NCBI GenBank assembly: GCA_027621365.1
Contig: JAQCBH010000015.1
Location: forward strand, 1 to 49,225
DNA: 49,225 nucleotides
DNA from: Bacteroidota bacterium
GTDB lineage: Bacteria; Bacteroidota; Bacteroidia; NS11-12g; UBA955
Reading direction: 5' to 3'
The notes below the pieces were generated by a model. The model worked only from the letters and a program-made list of their open reading frames with translations, had not been told where the DNA came from and made no database searches. Positions 16,271 to 25,456 of this stretch are shown here, one piece after another (within the stretch, counting starts at the first letter, position 1; each line of letters begins with the position of its first letter). Made by a program: the position numbers and the translations under genes.

Positions 16271-18124
16271 ATGTGCGGAATTGTCGGATACATCGGTACC
16301 AAAGAAGCCTACCCCATCGTCATCAAAGGTCTCAAGCGCCTGGAATACAGAGGCTATGATTCAGCTGGAGTCGCCCTGATGGACGCTGACCTAACGGTCT
16401 TTAAAAAGAAGGGCAAAGTCTCCGATTTGGAGGCCCACGTTTCCCAATCCGCACAGGGAAATGAGCTGAAAAGCACCATTGGTATGGGCCATACTCGTTG
16501 GGCCACCCATGGGGAACCCAATGATAGAAATAGCCATCCGCACAAGTCGCAAAGCGGTGATTTGGCCATCATTCACAACGGCATCATTGAAAACTACGCT
16601 ACCCTGAAAGAGGGTTTGGTAGCCCGCGGCCATAGCTTCTCGTCAGACACCGATACCGAGGTTTTGGTGCACCTGATTGAAGACATCATGGAGCACACCA
16701 AGTTGGATTTGTTGGATTCGGTTCGCGCGGCCCTGAGCCAAGTGAACGGGGCTTATGCGATTGTGATTTTAAGCCAGCATCACCCTGAGCACATCATCGC
16801 GGCCCGCAAAGGATCACCCTTGGTAGTGGGATTGGGCGAAGAGCGCGGAGAATTCTTCTTTGCCTCTGACGCCACTCCCATTGTGGAGTATACCAAGCGG
16901 GTGATTTACCTCAATGATGGGGAAATTGCCGCCGTTGAGAACGGTGAATTGACCGTAACTACCATTGATAACGAGATTCAAAGTCCTTATGTGCACGAGT
17001 TGGAACTGAACTTGGAGCAATTGGAAAAGGGTGGATACGAGCATTTCATGCTCAAAGAAATCTTCGAGCAGCCCAAGAGCATATACGATTCCTTCCGAGG
17101 CCGATTCGATTCTGCAAGCGGCGAATTCATGATGCGCAGTGTACAGGAATACGGAGACAAACTGCGCAACATCAAGCGCTTGGTGATCATAGGCTGCGGC
17201 ACCAGCTGGCATGCCGGTTTGGTGGCGGAATACATTTTTGAAGACTTGGCTCGTGTGCCGGTTGAGGTCGAATACGCTTCTGAGTTTCGCTACCGCAACC
17301 CCGTCATTTACAACGACGACTTAATCATTGCCATCTCTCAAAGTGGAGAGACCGCCGATACCTTGGCGGCTATGGAATTGGCCAAGCAAAAGGGCGCCAC
17401 TGTATTTGGTGTGTGCAACGTAGTCGGCAGTTCCATTCCTCGTTTGAGCCATGCCGGTGCTTATACCCATGCCGGCCCTGAAATTGGGGTAGCCTCCACC
17501 AAGGCTTTCACCGCTCAGGTAACGGTTTTGACCTTGCTTGCTCTGGCCATGGCCAAAGCCAAAGGCACGTTGTCCAGCTCGCGCATTACCGAGATCTTGG
17601 CTGAGTTGGAAATCATTCCCAGCAAAATTGAAAAGGCTTTGGCCTTGAACGATTCCATTGTGGACTTGTCCAAGCAATACAAAGACGCTCACAACTTCTT
17701 GTTCCTGGGCCGTGGGTACAACTTCCCTGTGGCCTTAGAAGGTGCCTTGAAGTTGAAAGAGATTTCTTACATCCACGCTGAAGGTTATCCGGCGGCAGAG
17801 ATGAAACACGGTCCTATTGCCTTGATCGATGAGAACATGCCTGTGGTGGTGATTGCCACCAAGAGCGAGCACTACGAAAAGGTGGTAAGCAACATTCAAG
17901 AGGTGAAAGCGCGCAAAGGCAAAGTCATTGCCGTGGTGACCGAAGGTGACCGCAATTTGGATGGCATGGTGGATCATGTCATTGAAGTGCCCGAGACCAT
18001 GGAAGGCTTCAGCCCCTTGATTAATACGGTTCCCTTGCAGCTTTTGAGTTACCACATCGCCGTTATGCGCGGTTGCAACGTCGACCAGCCCCGCAACCTG
18101 GCAAAGTCGGTGACGGTGGAGTAG
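16271..18124 (+). CDS. glmS: Glutamine-fructose-6-phosphate aminotransferase
   Basis: A 617-aa enzyme of the first step of amino-sugar synthesis (fructose 6-phosphate plus Gln to glucosamine 6-phosphate), which feeds peptidoglycan and LPS. Cys2 (MCGIVGYIG) is the glutaminase nucleophile; the N-terminal domain holds GHTRWATHG and HNGIIENY. Two SIS domains follow (GCGTSWHAG, SQSGETADT; LGRGYNFPVALEGALKLKE). It ends in the usual LAKSVTVE tail. The length is standard. The gene is convergent with a small membrane protein gene one base away, with no visible terminator between them. Confidence 0.97.
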   Translation: MCGIVGYIGTKEAYPIVIKGLKRLEYRGYDSAGVALMDADLTVFKKKGKVSDLEAHVSQSAQGNELKSTIGMGHTRWATHGEPNDRNSHPHKSQSGDLAIIHNGIIENYATLKEGLVARGHSFSSDTDTEVLVHLIEDIMEHTKLDLLDSVRAALSQVNGAYAIVILSQHHPEHIIAARKGSPLVVGLGEERGEFFFASDATPIVEYTKRVIYLNDGEIAAVENGELTVTTIDNEIQSPYVHELELNLEQLEKGGYEHFMLKEIFEQPKSIYDSFRGRFDSASGEFMMRSVQEYGDKLRNIKRLVIIGCGTSWHAGLVAEYIFEDLARVPVEVEYASEFRYRNPVIYNDDLIIAISQSGETADTLAAMELAKQKGATVFGVCNVVGSSIPRLSHAGAYTHAGPEIGVASTKAFTAQVTVLTLLALAMAKAKGTLSSSRITEILAELEIIPSKIEKALALNDSIVDLSKQYKDAHNFLFLGRGYNFPVALEGALKLKEISYIHAEGYPAAEMKHGPIALIDENMPVVVIATKSEHYEKVVSNIQEVKARKGKVIAVVTEGDRNLDGMVDHVIEVPETMEGFSPLINTVPLQLLSYHIAVMRGCNVDQPRNLAKSVTVE

Positions 18125-18125
18125 T

Positions 18126-18323
18126 TCAGGACCCCGCCAACGGAGATTCAAAAATCCCCACGGCTAGTTCGGCCCAAAGCAGGGCAATTAGCACAACGGT
18201 AGCACCGATGAGTACCCAGCGGGTTTTGGGTTGCTTGATGGATCGCAGGATGTATCGAATGATAAAGACCAACATTCCAATGATGATGGCGGCCGTGGCA
18301 AAATCAAATATGTCCCAATTCAT
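18126..18323 (-). CDS. Small two-helix membrane protein
   Basis: 65 aa from ATG at 18323 (MNWDIFDFATAAIII). There are two hydrophobic segments (about 8-26 and 37-55) joined by the basic loop RSIKQPKTRW. This pattern, including the MNWDIFDF start, is common in Bacteroidota small conserved proteins of unknown role. The upstream in-frame start at 18359 is rejected because a TATACTTG box lies 3 bases before 18323. It is convergent with glmS, the stops one base apart. Confidence 0.65.
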   Translation of the reverse strand: MNWDIFDFATAAIIIGMLVFIIRYILRSIKQPKTRWVLIGATVVLIALLWAELAVGIFESPLAGS

Positions 18324-18326
18324 AAG

Positions 18327-18334
18327 CAAGTATA
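18327..18334 (-). promoter_or_regulatory. -7 box of the small membrane protein
   Basis: On the minus strand TATACTTG (18334-18327), one mismatch from TAnnTTTG, ends 3 bases before the ATG; a TTG lies 22 bases upstream of the box. Confidence 0.5.
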
Positions 18335-18394
18335 CCCAATAGGGGGAGCTGCATACCAATGCAATCTGTCAGTCTGGTGATTCGTTCGATGAAC

Positions 18395-18724
18395 TCAATA
18401 CAACAAATGTTGTTTTGATTTGTCTCTCCAACCAGCCTGGTTTTGGTACTGTACAAAGTAGATTTTCAAATCACTTTGATTTGGGTAATCAACGAAATAA
18501 ATCTTCTTGTCAGCTTGGTTTGCATAATCGACAAAATACCACAAACCACTATTGCCGTTTGCTTGATTCGAGTAGTCCACCTTGAATACTTTTAAATCAC
18601 ATTGATTCTCGTATTCGACTACATATACTTTGATATCAGCTTGGTTTTGATACTCAGCAGAAAATATCTTTTGGGCGTGCGATGACAGCGGCAAAAACAA
18701 CAACAGAAGCAAGAAAGGTTTCAT
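18395..18724 (-). CDS. DUF6150 repeat protein, secreted
   Basis: 109 aa from ATG at 18724; the signal peptide ends LSSHAQ. The mature part is almost entirely a run of about seven short beta repeats of the form Y-x-NQ-x-D-x-K-(I/V)-Y-x-V: for example VEYENQCDLKVFKVDY, VDYANQADKKIYFVDY and YPNQSDLKIYFVQY. I recognise this as DUF6150, a Bacteroidota family of unknown function. The regular strands suggest a small beta-roll or solenoid. The gene is AT-rich and stands alone, in a 480-bp AT-rich stretch between GC-richer genes. Confidence 0.75.
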   Translation of the reverse strand: MKPFLLLLLFLPLSSHAQKIFSAEYQNQADIKVYVVEYENQCDLKVFKVDYSNQANGNSGLWYFVDYANQADKKIYFVDYPNQSDLKIYFVQYQNQAGWRDKSKQHLLY

Positions 18725-18845
18725 GATTTGTATCTTCAATTTTTGGGATGCAATTCGAATATACTGGAATTATATAGAGGAAACCTCCATTTCATTTGAC
18801 TTGATAACGGGATGATTTCACTTAGAATTAAATCAACTGTGACGT

Positions 18846-19613
18846 TTAATTTTCTTTTTTCACCCCAATCTCCCAACGATATCCAATCTGTATGGTTTGA
18901 CTGCTGTAGCGCAGGTTCATGCGCTGGCTGCTTCCGTTGTAATTCAAGGGGTTCAAAGCAGAACTCATGCTGAATTGCTGGGACAGAGTAGCTTCCAGAT
19001 GCTTGAAGCGAATGCCGTAGCTCAAACCGGCTATGGGTATGAAGCTCTTGACCATGTTTTGGGTCGCTGCTGGAGCAAAGCTGTAGAACTCTTCTGGGGC
19101 ATTTTTGTACCAGCTGTAATCGGCCAACATGGCGTTGCGGGAACCCAGCATTAATCCGCCCACATTGATTCTTCCGACCGCCTCGATCCACTTCAAATCG
19201 AAGGTTTGGCTGTAGGTGAAGGAAGGGGCTAAAAAGTTCGATGAACCCTCCCAAACCACCGGGCCCACATAGCCCAAAAAGCCAGAAGCAAATTCTGGAC
19301 TCATCGCTAGCGTGTTCGGAACCATTTGCGCCTGTAGGCCCACATATTTCATGCGACCCAATCGGTATTCGTACTGCAATCCAGCAGCTATGCCACCAGG
19401 TTCAGATCCATAATAACTGCACTGGTATTCGGGACTGACTTGCTGGGTCAGAGAGCCAAAGCCAAAGGTGCCCAAGCTCATGTGTGGCATGAGGCTGTGG
19501 CGTCTTTCTTGCCATTTGGGTTCTTTCTTCTTGCCGGTTTCGGCTTGCAAGGGTGCCCACAAAAGCGCGGCTAAAACTAGCGCTTGAGCATTGATTCGTA
19601 GACGGATATCCAT
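18846..19613 (-). CDS. Putative outer-membrane or periplasmic protein
   Basis: A 255-aa protein with a signal peptide (MDIRLRINAQALVLAALLW, cleavage near LQAETG). The rest alternates short polar and aromatic strands (FGFGSL, AAGLQYEYRLG, YVGLQAQMV, QIGYRW) and ends close to a beta-strand, which suggests a small outer-membrane beta-barrel; there is no clear terminal Phe. I recognise no family. Its start overlaps the 3' end of the DUF1801 gene by 37 bp, so it belongs to that transcription unit. Confidence 0.6.
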   Translation of the reverse strand: MDIRLRINAQALVLAALLWAPLQAETGKKKEPKWQERRHSLMPHMSLGTFGFGSLTQQVSPEYQCSYYGSEPGGIAAGLQYEYRLGRMKYVGLQAQMVPNTLAMSPEFASGFLGYVGPVVWEGSSNFLAPSFTYSQTFDLKWIEAVGRINVGGLMLGSRNAMLADYSWYKNAPEEFYSFAPAATQNMVKSFIPIAGLSYGIRFKHLEATLSQQFSMSSALNPLNYNGSSQRMNLRYSSQTIQIGYRWEIGVKKEN

Positions 19614-20041
19614 TGTTCAGGGGTGACTTTGGCGACCAAGTCGCCGATGAGATCAAAGGGAATGTGTTCAGGCTTTTTGAAGCGAATGCAGCTTTTTCCC
19701 ATGTCGAGCTTTCCAGGTACGCGAGCGGCGTATTCCTTCTGAAACCAGGCCATGAGTTCAGCATCGGCATACAGACCCATGTGGTACAAGGTGATGGCGC
19801 CTTTTTGGTTGGCTATGCTCAAAAAGGGCAAGGGAATCTTGGGGTCACAGTGGTAGCCCTTGGGATAGGTGCTATGGGGTACGGCCCAGCCGGGCATGCG
19901 GTAATAGAAACCCTCTTGAAAACCGGGGGCAATGTGCTGGCGAATAACCACCAACAATTGCTCAAAGGCTGGGCGCCTGTCATCTGACAGGGCTTCGATG
20001 TAGTCTTGAATGGGCTTACCAGTTTCCATTGTAGCGGTCAT
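19577..20041 (-). CDS. DUF1801 (YdhG-like) protein
   Basis: 154 aa from ATG at 20041, or 150 aa from ATG at 20029; both overlap the end of the DUF5686 gene. Features of DUF1801 are visible: IQDYIEALSDDRRPAFEQLL at the start, then GFYYRMPGWAVP, LPFLSIANQKGAITLYHMG and GKSCIRFKKPEHIPFDLI. It is a small cytoplasmic fold with no established reaction. The gene sits inside a minus-strand string with DUF5686 and OstA-like genes, probably by chance of operon assembly. Confidence 0.8.
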   Translation of the reverse strand: MTATMETGKPIQDYIEALSDDRRPAFEQLLVVIRQHIAPGFQEGFYYRMPGWAVPHSTYPKGYHCDPKIPLPFLSIANQKGAITLYHMGLYADAELMAWFQKEYAARVPGKLDMGKSCIRFKKPEHIPFDLIGDLVAKVTPEQWISVYESMLKR

Positions 20042-22532
20042 ACGATTGAAAGTTGATTTTGAATCCCATGCGGGGTTGCTCAAAGATGTTGGACATGCCC
20101 ACGGCATAGTAAAGGCCCAGTTTGAAATGCTGGCGCCAAATGCGAATGCGCTTGTCTATACCGGCATAGGCTTCGTAAAAGAACATGTCTCGGCGCTCAG
20201 GGGCATACAACATATTTAGGCCCACGCTCTCGCTCATATTCAGGTTTTTGACAAAGGGAATGTGATTGATCAAGGCACCTTCAAATTGGTGGCGGTAGTG
20301 CAACTCTACAAAACGCTTGAAGGTGGTAAAGGTGCTATCCAGGGTCTGGAAATTGTACATGGGGGGGGTAAAGAACCCTTCGTCTCCTCGGCGCTGGTAG
20401 CGGTAATCAATCAGGTTGATGTTGCGGTGCTGCAGGAAAGATCCTGAATTCACTCGAAGTTCCGAAAAACCCATTAAACCAAAGGAAATGTCTTGCTCGA
20501 TGCGGTATTCCAAATAGGTATAATCGATGCTGGCGCCAAAGGGACCCGGAATGGCCCGGCGGTAGTTCACCGAAAAAGTAGGCCAACGAGAGCCTAAAAT
20601 GACCTTTTGCTTGGGTTCGCTCAAGTAGTGTTGAAAGGGCGTATAACTCAAATTGATGTCGGCAAACAGGGCCGAATGAGGGGCAAATGAGACGGGCTTG
20701 TTGTTCTCAAACAGGCTGTCCCCGTAGGCATCAAATTGGTAGGATGCAATGTCTTGACGGTCGCTGAACTCGGCCTGAACGCGCAGAAACAACCCGTTGA
20801 TCAGCTCTTGATTGTGGTAAGCCGTAATGTGGTTGTGTACATAGAAATTGTCGCGCCTAAAGAAGTCAATGTACGCGGCATTGGGGTTGATCAAACCGAA
20901 ATCGCGTCCCACGTTCACGAAATAGGAGGCCCGTTTGTACGGGTTGTACAGGCGGCTCATGTAGGCCGTTCCGCGCAGGTCTTGGTTTTGAAAACCGTAT
21001 CCGCCGTTGAGACCAAAGCGAAGATCGGTCTTGTTGTCAAAGGTCTTTTTGACACTGCCGTAGAGCTCCAATCGGGAACCGCCGGGCCACCAGGGTTGAT
21101 AGACGAAGGCCAGCGGATTCAAAGACCACTCAAGCCCCTTTCTCCGGTCTTTGTGGTCTTGGCCCCAGAGCAGCAAAGACTGCCAGGTCACTCGGTTGAT
21201 GCCTGCTTCAATGCTGTCCAAATAGGCATCAGAGTTGCGAAGGCGCTCCAAACTGTCTTCTTGGGTGAGAAAGAGGGACTCCAGGTTGCTCAAAGGTTGG
21301 CTGCGCTCTTGAACCCACCAGGAGCTGTCTTTGTCGTAAGCCTCTTGTTCGGTGCGGCTCAACTCGAGCCCAAAGTGCTTCCGATCAAATTGCACGGGCG
21401 CCTCAACCTTGCGGTAATCAACCGCGGTCTGTCCCTTGAAAAAACCACCGGCCACTTTGGTGCTGTACACAAAGCGCTGGGAATCGAGCAGCAAGTTGGA
21501 ATCGGCATCCAATCGGTAATACAGATCGATGTCCATGCTGCTGTAATTGCCGAGCAAATGCGAGGGAATGCTGTAGTGGGCCTCTTTGATGTAGAAGGCC
21601 GTGTCGACAATGTGCAATTCCCCGTTGAAGGTAGAGTTGGCCGTCTGACGGGTATTCATTTTGATGCGCAAGATGCGCTGGCCTTGCTGATCGGTATAGG
21701 CACCGGCAAATCGAAAACGGTAGGCCAACAAGGCGTTGTTCGAAAGGGGTGACATCAAGGGCAGAGGGCACAACCTCGGCACCTCCATCAAGTTTTGATA
21801 AGGGTTGAAGTCGGCCTCGGTGCTACTGAGGTAAAACAAACCAAAACGGCTGCCGCGCTGGCGGTAACCCGAAACCGATTCCTTGATGCGGTTGCCCGGG
21901 GCCCAATCCAGGTGCAAACGTTTTTCGACCATGCTGCCAGCGATGCGCTCGGCCTTGGAACTGCTGTCGGCTTGGGCAGCGCTGTCAGCTTCAGCCGCAT
22001 TTAGGGCTTGTTTCCAAGCCGGTAGTTCGCTACTGTCGATTGTCGAATTGGGTTCTGCGTTGCGGCCGTTATCGAAATACTCAAAAGCCTTGATATACAG
22101 TTCAGCCGAAAAGGGAGGAATGCGTTCAGCCCAGATTTCGCGTCGGGCGATAGCTTTTTGCATCATCAGCGGCCCTGGGTCTTTCCATTTGGTGCTGATG
22201 GTCACGGCCTCCATAGACTCGCTTTTGGGCTCCATTAAAACCAGTAGGGTGTCGGATTTTTCGGCCCGCACCAATAAGGGCAGCTCCGTCTCGTAATACT
22301 CGCTGTGGCTAAACACCACTTGGTAGGCACCGGTCCTCAGTTGCAAGCGGAAGTACCCGTCGGGGCCCGAAATGCCCATCGCGTGGCCACTGCGTTCAAA
22401 CAGCTGCACCCCGGCAATCGGGTTGCGAGCAGTATCCAACACCAGGCCCAATATTTGGGCTTGCAGCTGTGAGGTCGAGGCAATCAGGGTTAAAAGGGCC
22501 AATTTCTTCATGGCGTTGGCGAGCGATTTCAT
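20016..22532 (-). CDS. DUF5686 outer-membrane protein with carboxypeptidase-regulatory-like domain
   Basis: 838 aa from ATG at 22532, which overlaps the OstA-like stop in an ATGA arrangement; ATG at 22511 is a second option. A signal peptide (KKLALLTLIASTSQLQAQ) is followed by a carboxypeptidase-D regulatory-like beta domain (ILGLVLDTARNPIAGVQLFE, about 25-100), an Ala/Ser-rich acidic linker, and a long C-terminal region of alternating aromatic strands (RLYNPYKRASYFVNVGRD, DRQDIASYQFDAYG) typical of the DUF5686 beta-barrel. The ending FKINFQSYDRYNGNW fits an outer-membrane barrel. The role is unknown; it is translationally coupled to an OstA-like protein, which suggests an envelope assembly role. 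Confidence 0.8.
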   Translation of the reverse strand: MKSLANAMKKLALLTLIASTSQLQAQILGLVLDTARNPIAGVQLFERSGHAMGISGPDGYFRLQLRTGAYQVVFSHSEYYETELPLLVRAEKSDTLLVLMEPKSESMEAVTISTKWKDPGPLMMQKAIARREIWAERIPPFSAELYIKAFEYFDNGRNAEPNSTIDSSELPAWKQALNAAEADSAAQADSSSKAERIAGSMVEKRLHLDWAPGNRIKESVSGYRQRGSRFGLFYLSSTEADFNPYQNLMEVPRLCPLPLMSPLSNNALLAYRFRFAGAYTDQQGQRILRIKMNTRQTANSTFNGELHIVDTAFYIKEAHYSIPSHLLGNYSSMDIDLYYRLDADSNLLLDSQRFVYSTKVAGGFFKGQTAVDYRKVEAPVQFDRKHFGLELSRTEQEAYDKDSSWWVQERSQPLSNLESLFLTQEDSLERLRNSDAYLDSIEAGINRVTWQSLLLWGQDHKDRRKGLEWSLNPLAFVYQPWWPGGSRLELYGSVKKTFDNKTDLRFGLNGGYGFQNQDLRGTAYMSRLYNPYKRASYFVNVGRDFGLINPNAAYIDFFRRDNFYVHNHITAYHNQELINGLFLRVQAEFSDRQDIASYQFDAYGDSLFENNKPVSFAPHSALFADINLSYTPFQHYLSEPKQKVILGSRWPTFSVNYRRAIPGPFGASIDYTYLEYRIEQDISFGLMGFSELRVNSGSFLQHRNINLIDYRYQRRGDEGFFTPPMYNFQTLDSTFTTFKRFVELHYRHQFEGALINHIPFVKNLNMSESVGLNMLYAPERRDMFFYEAYAGIDKRIRIWRQHFKLGLYYAVGMSNIFEQPRMGFKINFQSYDRYNGNW

Positions 22533-24157
22533 GTGCTCGGCGAGCCCCATTCTCGCTGCAATTCGTCTAAGGTATCGCGAAACTGAAAACGACTGGGTGT
22601 GCGTTTCGGAGTGCGGTAGTATGCTTCAAAAGGCAAGGCAAAGGCCTCGGCCGTAGGTTTGCGCTCCGGATCCCAGACAAAACCCGGCAAGCGAGATTCG
22701 GTGCTGGGCAATTCATCGGGAGGGTAGACCGTGCCTTTGGGTTCCCCGTAAAAGTAGACCTTGTCGATTTTGCCATCGAGCATGGCAAAGCGCATGTCTC
22801 GGCTGCTGACCGAATTGACCCCATCGACTTGTTCTTCGCTTTTCAAGTAGTACAGCGATTGGCTTTCGCGGTACGCGGTCATGGAATGCAGTTTCCCCTC
22901 GCGGAAGTACTGGTTCATGCTATCGGCTTTGATTTGGCTGTACAAAGGCAATCCGTTGAAAGGGTCTTGCCCATCGTGCATCACCACAAAGGCCTTGTTG
23001 TATTGGGCCACTCGCTCGATGCGTTGCCCGTTCATGAACAAATCAATGTGCTCGCCCGATAAGCGGGAAGCCGAGTCATACAAGACTGGATCTTCACTCA
23101 ATCGAAAGGCCGAATCGACGCTGCTGTATTCCAAGACATGGCTTCTGCCTGAAACCTGGGCTCTCTGAAAAAGCACATTTCCTGTTGCCTTAAACCACCT
23201 ATGGGCAAAGCTGTCATTGCGATAAAAGATGCTATCAGAACGAAGATCGAAGGGTTCAGCGCTGTCCAGTTGTCGGCCCAAGGGGCGCCCCCAAAATTTG
23301 CTTCCTCCGTCTTCAGCGTAATCAGCGCCTGAGGCAAACAAGATCCAGTCATTGGTCCGGTCGAGCATCCAAACGTGGCCCAAGGCTGTGCCCTGCTTGC
23401 TATTTCGGTGAAAATACAAGGTATCGCAGACCAGCAAGCTGTGCGGATCAACGAGCTGAACCTGATCGTAAAACTCACCGTAGTGATCGGCGTTGCTGTA
23501 CCAGCCGCGGTTGAAAAAGAGCAATGAACTGTCTTGCTCGAGTTGGGTATACGTATACAAACGCGCCACCTTGAAATCGGTCTGGTACTCCAAGGTGTCG
23601 GTAAACAGGGAATAATCGGGTGTTTCCAGGCTGACGTTGTAGCGAAAAAACAGGGTCTTGGAACGGGCATTGAAGCGGCCACTTCGGCTTTTCAAGGTCG
23701 AACCTTGATCCAAAATGGTGGCCCCGCTGCCGTACCAGCCCTCTTTGGTGAGGGTGTTGTACTTGAGCCAGGGGGAGGTCAGGGTCATGCTCCCATCTCG
23801 CAGTTCAACCTGCCCCGATACCTTGGCCACGTGTTCGCGGTTGTCGTAGAACAAATTCAAGCCGGTTACGGTGGTGCCTTCGCTGTTGACAATGCGCACA
23901 TGACCGATGCCCAAAAGGGTCTCGGTAGCCGGGTCGTATTCGGCCTGGTCACAAGTCACGGTTGAGCCCGACTGCTGAAAGCGAACATTGCCTTCCAAAA
24001 GTTGCACATTTCCTGAGGGTTTGGCCAGCGACTTCATGCGACGGGCCTGCAATTGAATGGGTTGGCCCATCAAGGGTCCCCATTCTGCAAAAAATGCAAG
24101 AACAATTGGCAGGTATATTTGTACTTTTCGCAACAAGGCTACTGAAAATTCCTGCAA
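22529..24157 (-). CDS. OstA-like (LptA/OstA_2) envelope protein
   Basis: 542 aa. There is no ATG at the front; candidate starts are TTG codons at 24157, 24136 and 24133. The last gives a tidy signal peptide beginning with RKVQIYLPIVLAF. Next comes an LptA/OstA-type beta-jellyroll (LLEGNVRFQQSGSTVTCDQA, VELRDGSMTLTSP) and further strands with repeated 'D..LFY..N' and 'SDSIFYR' units. In Bacteroidota such proteins are found beside tilS and are believed to take part in LPS transport, but this one is not LptD. It is divergent from tilS with 4 bp between start codons. Confidence 0.8.
   Translation of the reverse strand: MQEFSVALLRKVQIYLPIVLAFFAEWGPLMGQPIQLQARRMKSLAKPSGNVQLLEGNVRFQQSGSTVTCDQAEYDPATETLLGIGHVRIVNSEGTTVTGLNLFYDNREHVAKVSGQVELRDGSMTLTSPWLKYNTLTKEGWYGSGATILDQGSTLKSRSGRFNARSKTLFFRYNVSLETPDYSLFTDTLEYQTDFKVARLYTYTQLEQDSSLLFFNRGWYSNADHYGEFYDQVQLVDPHSLLVCDTLYFHRNSKQGTALGHVWMLDRTNDWILFASGADYAEDGGSKFWGRPLGRQLDSAEPFDLRSDSIFYRNDSFAHRWFKATGNVLFQRAQVSGRSHVLEYSSVDSAFRLSEDPVLYDSASRLSGEHIDLFMNGQRIERVAQYNKAFVVMHDGQDPFNGLPLYSQIKADSMNQYFREGKLHSMTAYRESQSLYYLKSEEQVDGVNSVSSRDMRFAMLDGKIDKVYFYGEPKGTVYPPDELPSTESRLPGFVWDPERKPTAEAFALPFEAYYRTPKRTPSRFQFRDTLDELQREWGSPST
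24114..24121 (+). promoter_or_regulatory. Likely tilS -7 box
   Basis: TATATTTG is a perfect match, 40 bases before the tilS ATG; a second, imperfect box (TACTTTTC) follows at 24122-24129. It lies inside the start of the OstA-like gene on the opposite strand. Confidence 0.45.
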
Positions 24158-24161
24158 GTTA

Positions 24162-25454
24162 ATGTTTAAATCTGTTCAAGAATGGGCCCTACGACGGGGT
24201 TGGGATTTGTCCCGACAACCGACTTTGTTGGCCATCTCCGGCGGATTGGATTCTGTAGCCCTGGCCGCCACTTTTCGGGCCCTGAACTGGCCCTGCGAGT
24301 GGGCCCATGTGAACTTTGGTTTGCGGGGGGAAGAGAGCGATGGGGATGAAGCCTTTGTTCGGCAACTGGCGGCCCAATGGGGCGTCACTTTGCATGTTTG
24401 CCGCAGTGAAACACAGGCCTTCGCCCAGCAAAATGGATTGTCGATTCAAGAGGCCGCGCGTCATCTGCGCTATGCCTTTTTTCGGGAATTGCAGGAACAC
24501 AGAGAGCTGCCGCGATTGGCGACGGCGCACCACGCCGATGATAACTTTGAGCACTTTTTTCTCTACCTGATGCGCGGTTCAAACGCCACGGCATTTCGGG
24601 GCCTGCCTTTGGAAAACGGTTCGCTGATTAGGCCCCTTTGGTCGCTTGGTCGGGCTGAGATACAGGCTTTTGCTGAAGGGCAGGACTTGGTTTGGAGGGA
24701 AGACTCTTCGAATGCCTCTGACTATTATTCACGAAACCGAATCAGGCATCAGCTCCAGGCTTTTCATGCCGCTGACCCCGAGGCCTGGAACCAATTGAGA
24801 GCCGATTTTTCTGAACTAGCAGAGCGGGCTCAACACGCTGAGGCTGAACACCAAAGAGATTGGGAGCAGAAATGGGGCGATGACTGGCAGCAAAGGGCCT
24901 TGGGCCCTGGTCTGTTTATGGCTGATCGGCCCGACGCCCGTAGTCTGGAGCGCTTGGGTTTCAACAAGGCTCAGGTAGGGGAGATGGGGCGCGCGGAGCG
25001 GAGCGGAGCACGCTGGATAGGACGTGGAATTTGGAACCTTGAACGTACCCAAACGGGATGGATGCTCGCAGGGCCAGAATTGGAGTCTCTTCCCTCGCTC
25101 AGTCTAGAAGTTGGCTCATCAGTAAAATGGGGTGACTACCACTTTTCGCTGAATGAAGAGTGCTATTCGGGCCAAAAGAACGCCTGGTGTTTTTCTGGCA
25201 AAGGGCCCTTGTTGCTGCGAGCCTGGAAACAGGGCGATAGCATGCAGGCCTTGGGAATGAAAGGACAAAAGAAGGTTTCTGATTGGCTAGGGGAATCGGG
25301 AATTCCTCGCCGCCTTCGCGGGCAGGTTCCTGTGCTTTGCGATGAGCGGGGAATCTTGGGCTTGGTAGGCCTGCGCCGTTCCTCTCATCGAGCCGCTCAA
25401 GAGGGCGAATCCTGCCTGGTGCTGCGATGGCATCGATTGATTACCTTTGTTTGA
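24162..25454 (+). CDS. tilS: tRNA(Ile)-lysidine synthase
   Basis: 430 aa from ATG at 24162. It ligates lysine to C34 of the CAU-anticodon tRNA-Ile, an essential step. The N-terminal PP-loop is clear (AISGGLDS, 24-31), followed by WAHVNFGLRGEESD, TAHHADDNFEHFF and GLPLENGSLIRPLW. The C-terminal TilS domain includes GDSMQALGMKGQKKVSDWL. I reject the upstream in-frame start at 24057 since it would overlap the OstA-like signal peptide. The next gene's promoter lies in its last codons. Confidence 0.95.
   Translation: MFKSVQEWALRRGWDLSRQPTLLAISGGLDSVALAATFRALNWPCEWAHVNFGLRGEESDGDEAFVRQLAAQWGVTLHVCRSETQAFAQQNGLSIQEAARHLRYAFFRELQEHRELPRLATAHHADDNFEHFFLYLMRGSNATAFRGLPLENGSLIRPLWSLGRAEIQAFAEGQDLVWREDSSNASDYYSRNRIRHQLQAFHAADPEAWNQLRADFSELAERAQHAEAEHQRDWEQKWGDDWQQRALGPGLFMADRPDARSLERLGFNKAQVGEMGRAERSGARWIGRGIWNLERTQTGWMLAGPELESLPSLSLEVGSSVKWGDYHFSLNEECYSGQKNAWCFSGKGPLLLRAWKQGDSMQALGMKGQKKVSDWLGESGIPRRLRGQVPVLCDERGILGLVGLRRSSHRAAQEGESCLVLRWHRLITFV
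25442..25449 (+). promoter_or_regulatory. -7 box for the nucleotidyltransferase gene
   Basis: TACCTTTG, a perfect match located in the last codons of tilS and ending 7 bases before the ATG at 25457. It argues against the longer start at 25427. Confidence 0.6.
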
Positions 25455-25456
25455 AC

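Noticed and set aside
20736-21752. A 338-aa plus-strand ORF opposite DUF5686
   Set aside because: It is the antisense shadow of a well-supported gene; its protein has no recognisable domain.
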